From: an uncultured Prevotella sp.
GTDB taxonomy: Bacteria > Bacteroidota > Bacteroidia > Bacteroidales > Bacteroidaceae
Reading direction: 5' to 3'
NCBI GenBank assembly: GCA_902491375.1
Contig: CABUHE010000029.1
Coordinates: 1 to 25,052, forward strand
DNA length: 25,052 nt
The notes beneath the pieces were generated by a model that was not told where the DNA came from, did not search any database, and saw only the letters and a list, made by a program, of their open reading frames with translations. Each line of letters starts with the position of its first letter. Within the stretch, counting starts at the first letter, position 1. The position numbers and the translations under genes were made by a program. Positions 1 through 7,049 of the stretch are shown one piece after another.

Positions 1-25
1 AACAGTCCGGCTTTTTCTTATCCAT
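1..25 (-). CDS. possible 5' end of a gene leaving the window
   Basis: An ATG on the minus strand at position 25 opens a reading frame that begins M-D-K-K-K-P-D-C and runs off the left edge. The same frame stays open for about a dozen codons upstream of this ATG before a stop. Only eight codons are visible, so neither coding status nor function can be judged. Confidence 0.2.
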
Positions 26-448
26 TGCCCGTTCTCGTGCGAGTTTTATCCAATCTGTTGATAGTCAAATAAAACCTACCTGATTACAACAAATATAATA
101 AAAAGGGTGTAATACGCAAACGTTTACGTAGTTTTTTGTATTGATTTGCTCAGAATTTGCAGTATTTGGTATCACATAATGACATTCTGGTGTGAATGAA
201 TGGCTGTAAAGTGCTTTATCATGTGTCTTTATAAGTAAAAATTATTACGGATTAGAAATAATTGTTCTGTTTTTCCTGATAATCCGTTTGATTTTGTAAA
301 ATATGCTCTTTCGCAACGTGAAAGATGCCCTTTTATAAAGCAAAATACGGTCTTTTACAATGCAAAAGACCGTATTTTGTAAACTCGTTTCTGATGAGTC
401 TTTTCCTTGCCTTGTACCTAAGCGGTAGGGCAGGGCGTTTATTGAATA
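26..448. other. intergenic region with no gene seen
   Basis: I see no credible coding frame here. Positions 26-300 are AT-rich and show no clear promoter of the TAnnTTTG type. Positions 301-385 hold a hairpin repeat listed separately. Between it and the thioesterase stop, around 408-436, lies a weak interrupted inverted repeat (TACC, five bases, GGTA) without a T tract. Confidence 0.6.
301..385. repeat. intergenic palindromic repeat, copy 1 (16-bp hairpin)
   Basis: Positions 341-356 and 364-379 form a perfect 16-bp inverted repeat around a 7-base loop. Just before it, CTTTC and GAAAG arms and the block AAGATGCCCTTTT (about 322-334) occur. The same block recurs in inverted form near 9716-9731, beside a similar CTTTT...AAAAG hairpin followed by TGTAAAC. 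This suggests a dispersed REP-like element. On the minus strand it lies about 70 bases past the thioesterase stop, so it could also end that transcript. Confidence 0.6.
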
Positions 449-934
449 TTACATTGGCAAAAGCTCGTCGCCTTCAAGGTCGCAGGATGTGAATCCCATT
501 TCGGCAGCTTTGTTTTTGTCGAAAGCAAAATAAGTGGCACGTCCTTCTACGCAGGTCTCGCCTTTAGAGTTTTCTATTTTTACTTCTATTGTAACAAGAT
601 TGCGTCGTTGCTCTACAATGTGCCCGCGTACGGTAATCTGCGGTTCGGTTGTCATTACTTGTTTCTTGTATCTCAGTTCGAGCTTTGTGGTCATTCCGCT
701 GGTCTGCAATTTTCTGAATACAACCCAGCCGGCTGTCTCATCGATGATTGTTGCCAGTATTCCGCCGTGCATTGTGTCCACCCAGCCTTGGTATTGCGAC
801 TGCGGATTCCAGAAACTTATTATCTCATCGCCGTTCTCGTAGAATTCCATGTGTATTCCGATAGGGTTGTCAGGACTACATCCGAAACAGTTGTAGCCGT
901 CTTTCTTCATCCATGGATTTTTTATTTTTCTCAT
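449..934 (-). CDS. PaaI-family hotdog-fold thioesterase
   Basis: The 161-residue product has the size and layout of a single hotdog-fold acyl-CoA thioesterase. The signature H-G-G at residues 56-58 is followed by the acidic residue of I-I-D-E-T (D65), the usual catalytic arrangement of the PaaI/YbgC-like group. A short N-terminal segment with C-F-G-C (16-19) is common in this subfamily. There is no signal peptide, so it should be cytosolic and hydrolyse an acyl-CoA; the substrate cannot be read from the sequence. It starts with ATG 57 bases after the DUF5686 gene on the same strand and is probably the last gene of the six-gene run. A link to lipid metabolism would fit the upstream phospholipid genes but is inference. 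Confidence 0.85.
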   Translation of the reverse strand: MRKIKNPWMKKDGYNCFGCSPDNPIGIHMEFYENGDEIISFWNPQSQYQGWVDTMHGGILATIIDETAGWVVFRKLQTSGMTTKLELRYKKQVMTTEPQITVRGHIVEQRRNLVTIEVKIENSKGETCVEGRATYFAFDKNKAAEMGFTSCDLEGDELLPM

Positions 935-991
935 ATTTCAGGTTTTTATTTTGTGTAGTTTTATTGTCCTTGTTAATATGGCTTGCGTTGT

Positions 992-3541
992 TTAGAATGT
1001 CAGCCTTAGCATTATTCTCACGCCGTTTCTCTTTGCAGTAGGCAGACTGTTGTAGTTCAGACGGTGGACGAACTGCACGTGGAGCAGTTTGAAAATGTTG
1101 TGGATTCCTGCCACAAGCTCAATGTACGGACGTTTGGGATCCATTATGTATGAGCCTTCGGGGAATTGCATGAGCAACGGATCATCAGCATTGCGTTGCA
1201 GTGTGGGGTTGTTCTTGTCGGTAAGTGTGCCCCACAGGCATCTCACTCCAAGCCATTCGCGCCATTTGAGCTTCTTAATCAGCGGTATTCTGTTGAATAT
1301 CTTTCCGTTCAAATCCCAAGAAATGTCAAGACTTGCGTAGCGGTCGTTGAGAAATTCCATATTGTTTATTAGGTTGAACGTCTCGTCTTCAACTATATAT
1401 GAAAGGTTTGCAGCCGGCATTATCAGCAAGGGGAAAGGCACTTTATTCCATTGTACACCGCCTTTCACTGCAACGTCAATCTTGCCCCAGCTGTTCAGCC
1501 AGAAGCGTTTGTATATGCTTGCCTCGGTAAGGTTATAGTTGTAGTCGCCTCCGAGTACACCTTTTACTCCCACAGTGTGACTAAGTGTGAATACTGGCGG
1601 GTCAAAGTTCACGCGCAGTCTTCGCTGTTTGGTGTTTACGTAGGTTTCGCCGGGTGAGTATCTCAACTGGAATGATGCTTCAGTTGTGCGAATGCGGCCC
1701 TGGCTCATGGCGTCGTTTGTCGCTCCATTCAGCGATAACGGCTTGAAAAACAATGAGCCGCATGCCTCGTTTTCCTCTGTTTTCAGCTTTATGGTTGTTT
1801 TCAGTCCCCAGTATTGTTCATATTCAAAGGACAGCTCCTGCCTGTTGTAGAACATCATTTTGTTTACCTCTGTCCATTTGAAAGCGGTGAAGACATTGTC
1901 CTTATCGGTGGGCATGAACTTGTCAGAAGGTGAGCATACGTCGTAAGTTGATGTGAATGTTATTGTACGTTTAGGAAACTCCCACGGCATGTACTCTTTC
2001 TTGTTGAACGAGTAAACCAACTGCCCTTTATAATAGTTCTTTTTGCTGTCCCAGCCTCTTGCGTAATATCCTGACATGAAGAAATGCGGAAACAAGTGGG
2101 CTGTTGTCTGTGCGCTGAGTCGTGTGCGCAGGCCGTCGATGAAGTTTGTGCTTATCATCGTGTTGATCGGTCCTATGTCAACATAGCTTTTCTTGCTTGT
2201 CTCGACATAGTTCTCAATCAGGGCTTTCAGTCCGAATAAAATAATCTTGAAGCCTTTCGTGTGTGACAGACTGTTGATGAACGCCCCCATTGACCTTTCG
2301 CTGTTTGTCAGATGTACGGTGCGGTTGGCTGCCCAGAAGTCGTCATCCTTCATCTTCGAGTTAGGGTCGTATATTATCTTGGCTTTGCCTTTAAATTCTT
2401 TGTCAGGTATCTTATTGAATGCATAATTTGACATTCTGGTAGTTCTTATGACTATGAATTTTGTCATGAATTTCACAACAGACATTTCGACAATCATATC
2501 ATCGGTGGTAAGTGCCCACTCGCCATTGGGCAGTTGGGTGTATTCCTGGACGATACTTAGATTGTCGGTAAAGTTGACATCTGTCTTTTTAGGCAATGAA
2601 AGTTTACACTTCTTGACGTGAAGTGTGCTGTCGGCAAGAATCCAAAGCTCGCCTCTGAATCCAAAGTCCTGCTGGTTGTTGGGCAGAAACTGGAGATGGA
2701 AACATTTGTCTTCATCAACGTAAAGCGTGTCGACAATATAGAATCTGTAAAAATCGATGGCGTCTTTGCCGATAGGACTGGTGAACGGATATTGCAGGAG
2801 TCTTATCTGGTCGTCATAAATGTCGACATCTGTGAAGACGTCCTTGATTACCGTGTTTAGTATGTCACCTGTCTGGATAAGGTCGTTAACGCCGGTGGTG
2901 TTTTGCCCAAGTATTATTGTCTTTTCGTTTTTCGGATCTTTGCGGTATAGATTCTGAGAAACGGTCTCGTCGACAGATAATGGCAATATGAGTTTGTTGT
3001 TGTATTGACAGACCTCAATCTGGTTGAGTAGCCATTGCTTCTTTTTGGCTTTTTCGTTTTCGAGTTGAAGAGGATTGATGTCGTTTATCGCGAATGTGAG
3101 CTTCTGGTATTTGTTGAACTGATAATAATCGTGGTTTGACAGGTCAGTACGTTTCTTTGCAGCTATAACCCTTTTCATGAGTTCAACTGCCGGATTGTTT
3201 TTTCTGCTGTATTTGCTACGCTTTGTACTGACGGTTACTTCCTTTAGCCTTTTAGTCTCAGGCTTTAAGGTTATGCGCATTTCGTCGGGCGTATTTGGCC
3301 CTATTAGTATGCTGAGCGTGGTGTAGCCGACAGCGCTGAAAGTAAGATATTCACCGTTGCGGCGCTCTATACTGAAACGTCCGTGGCTGTCGCTGGCGTT
3401 AACCTTATTGTCGTTTTTATATTGCACTCCTGTGTAAGGTATTGTGTCTCCGGTCTCTTCATCGACGACAATGCCTTTTATTACTTGCGCTGACAATGTT
3501 TGCGTCAGTGTTAAAAGCAACAATATAAAGAGTTTCTTCAT
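992..3541 (-). CDS. DUF5686 outer-membrane protein with carboxypeptidase-regulatory-like domain
   Basis: The 849-residue product begins with a clear signal peptide (MKKLF then a leucine-rich core, cleavage probably after S-A-Q near residue 19). Residues about 20-95 form a CarboxypepD_reg-like beta-sandwich (K-G-I-V-V-D-E-E-T-G-D start, D-S-H-G-R-F-S-I middle), common at the N terminus of Bacteroidota outer-membrane proteins. The rest matches the DUF5686 layout: a large beta-rich region ending in L-R-L-T-F, whose final phenylalanine is typical of beta-barrel outer-membrane proteins. It contains no TonB box or plug that I recognise, so it is not an obvious SusC. Its function is unknown. It follows the HAD gene by 44 bases on the same strand with no recognisable promoter between, so it may be cotranscribed with the phospholipid genes; a barrel acting in envelope lipid or glycolipid handling is possible but unproven. 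Confidence 0.85.
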   Translation of the reverse strand: MKKLFILLLLTLTQTLSAQVIKGIVVDEETGDTIPYTGVQYKNDNKVNASDSHGRFSIERRNGEYLTFSAVGYTTLSILIGPNTPDEMRITLKPETKRLKEVTVSTKRSKYSRKNNPAVELMKRVIAAKKRTDLSNHDYYQFNKYQKLTFAINDINPLQLENEKAKKKQWLLNQIEVCQYNNKLILPLSVDETVSQNLYRKDPKNEKTIILGQNTTGVNDLIQTGDILNTVIKDVFTDVDIYDDQIRLLQYPFTSPIGKDAIDFYRFYIVDTLYVDEDKCFHLQFLPNNQQDFGFRGELWILADSTLHVKKCKLSLPKKTDVNFTDNLSIVQEYTQLPNGEWALTTDDMIVEMSVVKFMTKFIVIRTTRMSNYAFNKIPDKEFKGKAKIIYDPNSKMKDDDFWAANRTVHLTNSERSMGAFINSLSHTKGFKIILFGLKALIENYVETSKKSYVDIGPINTMISTNFIDGLRTRLSAQTTAHLFPHFFMSGYYARGWDSKKNYYKGQLVYSFNKKEYMPWEFPKRTITFTSTYDVCSPSDKFMPTDKDNVFTAFKWTEVNKMMFYNRQELSFEYEQYWGLKTTIKLKTEENEACGSLFFKPLSLNGATNDAMSQGRIRTTEASFQLRYSPGETYVNTKQRRLRVNFDPPVFTLSHTVGVKGVLGGDYNYNLTEASIYKRFWLNSWGKIDVAVKGGVQWNKVPFPLLIMPAANLSYIVEDETFNLINNMEFLNDRYASLDISWDLNGKIFNRIPLIKKLKWREWLGVRCLWGTLTDKNNPTLQRNADDPLLMQFPEGSYIMDPKRPYIELVAGIHNIFKLLHVQFVHRLNYNSLPTAKRNGVRIMLRLTF

Positions 3542-3585
3542 AAACTTCGGGTTGTATGTCGTATTAATAATTACTTGATTTTGAG

Positions 3586-4308
3586 CTATGTAGTTCCTAA
3601 ATCTAAGTTTAACAGCTGGCTTAAATCTGTTATTATGGCGTCAGGCAGACTTTCATCATATTCTTTTTCCGTCCATCCTTCGCCTTTCAGCCATATCGCT
3701 TTGCAGCCTGCTGTTTTTGCCGGAATGATGTCTTTATCGTAGCTGTCGCCTACAACAATAGCTTCTGCTGGATTTATTCCGAGTCGTTCAGCTCCTAGAA
3801 TGAATATTCTCGGATCCGGTTTGCGTATTCCGACAACTGCTGATTCGATTATACTGTCGAAGAATGTTGTAAGTCCGAATTCTTTAAGTACAGTGCTAAT
3901 GTTGCCATAGAAATTGCTGACCAGTACAGCCGGGTATTTCTTTCTAATGTGAGAAAGAACTTCGGCACTGTTTGCAGTCTGCTTTTTTACATCTTCATAC
4001 AGTCCGTCAAGCATGAATTTACGCAGTCGGCTAAGCGTTCCCTCATCACATTCCAAGTATCTTTTAGACTTTAAATATTCCAGTTCAATTGCCAATTTTG
4101 TGTCTAATGTCTGGTAAGATGTGAAATCAGACTTGATTATTGGATGTGAGCCAAGTGTCCTTTCAGCATGGACGTAAGCTTCTCTGAACTGTTCTTCTGT
4201 TACAGGCAGGTTCTGTCTGGCATACGCCTGCCATAACACTTTTCCCCAGTGTCGTCCTGCTGTATCGAGTGTTCCGCCGTAGTCGAATATGAATCCTTTT
4301 GTCGTCAT
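3586..4308 (-). CDS. HAD-superfamily hydrolase (probable phosphatase)
   Basis: This 240-residue protein carries all four HAD motif positions. Motif I is F-D-Y-G-G-T-L-D with nucleophile D9; motif II is V-S-N (131-132); motif III is the lysine of R-K-P-D-P (K163); motif IV is G-D-S-Y-D-K-D (D188 to D193). A helical cap lies between motifs I and II, so it resembles subfamily I phosphatases. The second aspartate of the usual D-x-D in motif I is glycine (G11), which may slow the reaction or mark a different acid; some active HADs share this. Its start overlaps the CDP-alcohol phosphatidyltransferase stop by four bases (ATGA), which indicates translational coupling. It could dephosphorylate a head-group phosphate or lipid phosphate in that pathway, but the substrate is not visible. 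Confidence 0.85.
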   Translation of the reverse strand: MTTKGFIFDYGGTLDTAGRHWGKVLWQAYARQNLPVTEEQFREAYVHAERTLGSHPIIKSDFTSYQTLDTKLAIELEYLKSKRYLECDEGTLSRLRKFMLDGLYEDVKKQTANSAEVLSHIRKKYPAVLVSNFYGNISTVLKEFGLTTFFDSIIESAVVGIRKPDPRIFILGAERLGINPAEAIVVGDSYDKDIIPAKTAGCKAIWLKGEGWTEKEYDESLPDAIITDLSQLLNLDLGTT

Positions 4309-5252
4309 GCTGCTTCTTTTGTTATTTTGTCAATAATTTCTTGGCACAGACTTTCATGCTTTTTGTGCATGTACACGTAAATTATCGTGAATACGATTAT
4401 TTCAATCATCATGTAAACCCACGGACAGCCGGCAAGACTTGTAATGTAAAGACAGATTGCGCGGGTGTTGAAGGTCAGAATATTTGTATATTTCATTAGC
4501 GGTCGGCTTCCTTCCAGGAATCTTTCCCGTAGCTCTTGCGGCATTGCCGATATGTCGCCGTATTTGTCTTTTATTGTTTTTATCAATTTTTGGAAAGCCG
4601 GTGAACGGCGTTCCTGGCTTTTGCAATAATTTGCGTAGTTATAGTAAAACATCTTTATTATAAGCAGACTGTGCTTTGGCAGATTGTCGTAAATCTCACG
4701 CTGGCTGGCATAAGTATCAAGTTCGCTTCCTGCTTTACCTTTCAGAAACAGTAAGTGAATCTGTCTGTAATAGTCAGACAGTGAGCTTTGAGGTGAATGA
4801 CATAATATTCCGGCAATGAAAGCAAGAACCCATATCCATATTCCCCAGTTCACGTCTGTGCCCGGCATAGGCTGTAATGTCATTCTTACACAAAGGGCAA
4901 AGTATATGCAGAAGAACCAGATGTCTCCTGCAAAACCGTCTAGTACACGGCCTACGAGAGTGCGTTTATTGGCAATTCGGGCCAGTTGTCCATCTGCCGA
5001 GTCGCAGAAGTTTGCAATCATCAGCAGTAATATTCCAAGCAGATTGTGGTAAATGTCTGTGTGTGCGAACATCCATGCTGCCCATATTCCGAGGACTATC
5101 GAGACTGCTGTTATTGCCGTAGGATGAATTCCGAGCCGTTTTCCGGTTAATGCCATCATCAGTCCTATCGGACGGTTGAAGTGCATGTCCAACCATTCTT
5201 CAGTATCCTTTGATTTTATTGATGCGTTGAGTAATTCCTTGTATTTTGTCAT
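4305..5252 (-). CDS. CDP-alcohol phosphatidyltransferase family protein
   Basis: The 315-residue membrane protein belongs to the family that joins a CDP-activated partner to an alcohol to make phosphodiester lipids. The signature runs D84-x2-D87-G-x2-A-R-x8-G101-x3-D105-x4-D110. In the family consensus the last spacing is x3, so the fourth aspartate is displaced by one residue here. Hydrophobic segments surround it (about 48-80, 108-125, 135-150, 260-300), consistent with about six membrane helices. It starts with ATG 8 bases after the ATP-grasp gene and overlaps the HAD gene. The neighbouring nucleotidyltransferase suggests that the soluble head group, not diacylglycerol, is CDP-activated, as in archaeal-type inositol phospholipid synthesis. 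The head group is inference; inositol is the leading idea. Confidence 0.88.
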   Translation of the reverse strand: MTKYKELLNASIKSKDTEEWLDMHFNRPIGLMMALTGKRLGIHPTAITAVSIVLGIWAAWMFAHTDIYHNLLGILLLMIANFCDSADGQLARIANKRTLVGRVLDGFAGDIWFFCIYFALCVRMTLQPMPGTDVNWGIWIWVLAFIAGILCHSPQSSLSDYYRQIHLLFLKGKAGSELDTYASQREIYDNLPKHSLLIIKMFYYNYANYCKSQERRSPAFQKLIKTIKDKYGDISAMPQELRERFLEGSRPLMKYTNILTFNTRAICLYITSLAGCPWVYMMIEIIVFTIIYVYMHKKHESLCQEIIDKITKEAA

Positions 5253-5260
5253 TCCTTTTC

Positions 5261-6049
5261 CTATTTCACCTTTAATGCAATGGCCTTGGCCGCTTCTTCA
5301 CGACAACGTGCAAAGCTAGGCCAGTCGTTGAAATCAATTATTACATAAGAACCATCTGCTCTTACAATACAGTCACCTCCGTAAACATCGGTTCCTGTCA
5401 GGTTTGCCAGCTGTTCGGCGTCGTTCTGCATATTATCAGTATTGAAACTGTAATGCTGTGGAACACCGTTAAGCCGCTCATCACCGAACTTTGAGTATTT
5501 ATCATTGCCGGCATAAAATGTCTTGAAGAAGCCTGTTGCTCTAACTCCATAAAACTTTACGACGTCGCCTTTTACATGAGCTGTAACGACAATGTCGGTT
5601 ATTCCTCTGGCTTTAAAAAGCCTTATTGTATTCTCTTTTTCAGTTTCATTAGCTGCAAATATGACGTCATCTTTGCTTTGCGCTGCTTCGTCACCACGCT
5701 TAATCCAATATCCGTTTTCGCTGGTCAGCGGAGCGGCAGGCAGTCCGTTGTCTCTCATCAGTCGGTCTGTTGTGCTTCTTCTGCATGCGCTTATGCTGTC
5801 AGGGTTGTTTATGACTTGTCTACCTTCAGCCTCTTTCTCTTTTAAAATAGCTAGGGCATGCCGACTTCTTGCCATCGTAAGATACACGTCTGCTTCATGG
5901 TTGCGGTTAAGATTGTCCTCGCATATTCCTGTAACGGCAAATCCTTTGTCTGCCAGAATGTTTCCTACGGTGTCTATAATGGCCCTGTCCCTGTCAACTG
6001 AATTTGGAGAGAACCTTTCCGCTCTGTATACTTTAAGGACTTTCCTCAT
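5261..6049 (-). CDS. ATP-grasp domain protein, possible kinase or ligase
   Basis: This 262-residue protein looks like a compact ATP-grasp enzyme of the RimK / inositol-trisphosphate-5/6-kinase (ITPK) type. A Rossmann-like N-terminal part (1-80) leads to the I-N-N-P-x-S-I linker (80-86) seen at the entrance of ATP-grasp folds. Candidate nucleotide-binding lysines are in Y-W-I-K-R (K117), and a V-K-G-D-V-V-K strand lies at 159-165. The metal-binding end is Y-G-G-D (223-226) and V-I-I-D-F-N-D-W-P-S-F (236-246), where D239 and N241 match the D-x-N of ATP-grasp kinases. It may phosphorylate a polyol or ligate a small substrate. Its ATG overlaps the nucleotidyltransferase stop (ATGA). ATP-grasp membership is fairly secure; the substrate is not. 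Confidence 0.72.
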   Translation of the reverse strand: MRKVLKVYRAERFSPNSVDRDRAIIDTVGNILADKGFAVTGICEDNLNRNHEADVYLTMARSRHALAILKEKEAEGRQVINNPDSISACRRSTTDRLMRDNGLPAAPLTSENGYWIKRGDEAAQSKDDVIFAANETEKENTIRLFKARGITDIVVTAHVKGDVVKFYGVRATGFFKTFYAGNDKYSKFGDERLNGVPQHYSFNTDNMQNDAEQLANLTGTDVYGGDCIVRADGSYVIIDFNDWPSFARCREEAAKAIALKVK

Positions 6050-6774
6050 TTTGCTTTGTTTAAGAACTGTTCTGCTTTAAGTATGTCAGTAGCGTGGTCT
6101 ACGTCGAAGGCTTTTCCTATATTGACTGCTTTCAGACTCATTCCGTTTTTCAGCAATGCACGCTGGAAGTTCCTCATTCTGCTCTCGCCTCTATTTATAC
6201 AGTCGCGTAAGACAGGTATTGCGTTTGGTGTAAGTCCGTAAATTCCGGCAGAAACAAATCTGCATCCGTTATCCTTATCAAGGAAAGCCGTTATGTCCAT
6301 ATCGTCATTTGTAGCAACATATAAAGGTTTTTCGTCGTCAATATAGTCGGTTACGGCCATTACTCCGTCGGCATTTCCTTCCTTAATTGCAGTTTGAAGA
6401 TATGCAATGTAATTCTTGAAAGCCTTTTCGTTAAATACAGTGTCGACAGTTGTAAGGCAGAAAGTATCATCTTCCAGTCTGTCACTGATTGCCGACATAC
6501 TGTGCATTGAGCTTGGCGTGTCTACTCCGACACATTCCAGTGAGATTCGTTGCCCGTTTATTCCATTGCGTTTTATCTTTTCCAGATGTTCAGCGACTTC
6601 GGTCATACTTTCGCGGTAGGCTACAATGATGCTTTCCGCTTCATTTTCTATAAATATACGTATGAGCCTGTCGATAAGCATCTCACCGTTTATCCTGACT
6701 AAAGGCTTAGGTTCTCTTACGCCTTCTTGGTTTAGTCTAGAACCTTCGCCGGCGGCTATTATTGCGTATTTCAT
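6046..6774 (-). CDS. sugar-nucleotide-type nucleotidyltransferase (NTP_transferase)
   Basis: The 242-residue protein is a single-domain nucleotidyltransferase. The glycine-rich loop A-A-G-E-G-S-R-L (7-14) and P-K-P-L (22-25) bind the NTP. D111 in T-T-V-D-T-V-F sits where the first metal-binding aspartate is expected, and G-K-A-F-D-V-D (220-226) supplies the second. There is no left-handed beta-helix or acyltransferase tail, unlike GlmU. Such enzymes transfer a nucleotide to a phosphorylated sugar, polyol or choline-like group. As first gene of a tightly coupled set with a CDP-alcohol phosphatidyltransferase, a CTP:phospho-alcohol cytidylyltransferase role (for example inositol phosphate to CDP-inositol) is a reasonable inference. 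Hexose-1-phosphate substrates cannot be excluded. A TAnnTTTG promoter lies about 27 bases upstream. Confidence 0.85.
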   Translation of the reverse strand: MKYAIIAAGEGSRLNQEGVREPKPLVRINGEMLIDRLIRIFIENEAESIIVAYRESMTEVAEHLEKIKRNGINGQRISLECVGVDTPSSMHSMSAISDRLEDDTFCLTTVDTVFNEKAFKNYIAYLQTAIKEGNADGVMAVTDYIDDEKPLYVATNDDMDITAFLDKDNGCRFVSAGIYGLTPNAIPVLRDCINRGESRMRNFQRALLKNGMSLKAVNIGKAFDVDHATDILKAEQFLNKAK

Positions 6775-6800
6775 TATAAAATCAATAAATCTTTAGCTTA

Positions 6801-6808
6801 CAAAAATA
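6801..6808 (-). promoter_or_regulatory. promoter -7 element of the nucleotidyltransferase operon
   Basis: The minus strand reads TATTTTTG, matching the Bacteroidota TAnnTTTG element, 27 bases before the ATG. A good TTTG -33 partner is not seen at the usual spacing, so this is a partial match. It would drive the run of genes from 6774 down to 449. Confidence 0.5.
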
Positions 6809-6988
6809 GATATTATAACCGACAATCTGAAAATTTTTATACTAATTTTGGTTTTTTCATGGGTGTTTAATGACAAATTGAACATTGAAGAGCAAAATCT
6901 GAATACTAAGCTGTATGTGTTTCCGTCGGCTGAGTTGTTTGTTTAGTTATTAGTCTGTTTGCCTGTATTTATACGTTAATATACAAAT

Positions 6989-7024
6989 AACGGGCGGAAA
7001 AGCATTTTGCTTATTCCACCCGTT
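6989..7024 (-). terminator. stem-loop terminator after the phosphate transporter gene
   Basis: An inverted repeat with arms AACGGG and CCCGTT, then GGAA/TTCC and an inner AAGC/GCTT, lies 25 bases past the transporter stop on the minus strand. It has one mismatch and only a modest T-rich tail. Confidence 0.6.
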
Positions 7025-7049
7025 TTGTTAGTTTATGGTATGTAAATCG

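Noticed and set aside
534..958. Plus-strand frames opposite the thioesterase gene (102 and 116 codons)
   Set aside because: They lie fully over a well-supported minus-strand gene, have no recognisable domain and read as shadows of its codon pattern.
992..3541. TonB-dependent SusC-type transporter
   Set aside because: It has the N-terminal regulatory-like domain and a barrel-type C terminus but no plug domain, and no SusD gene is adjacent.
5592..6080. 162-codon plus-strand frame opposite the ATP-grasp gene
   Set aside because: It is leucine-, serine- and alanine-rich as expected for an antisense shadow, lacks domain motifs, and the opposite strand has a coupled gene with ATP-grasp motifs.
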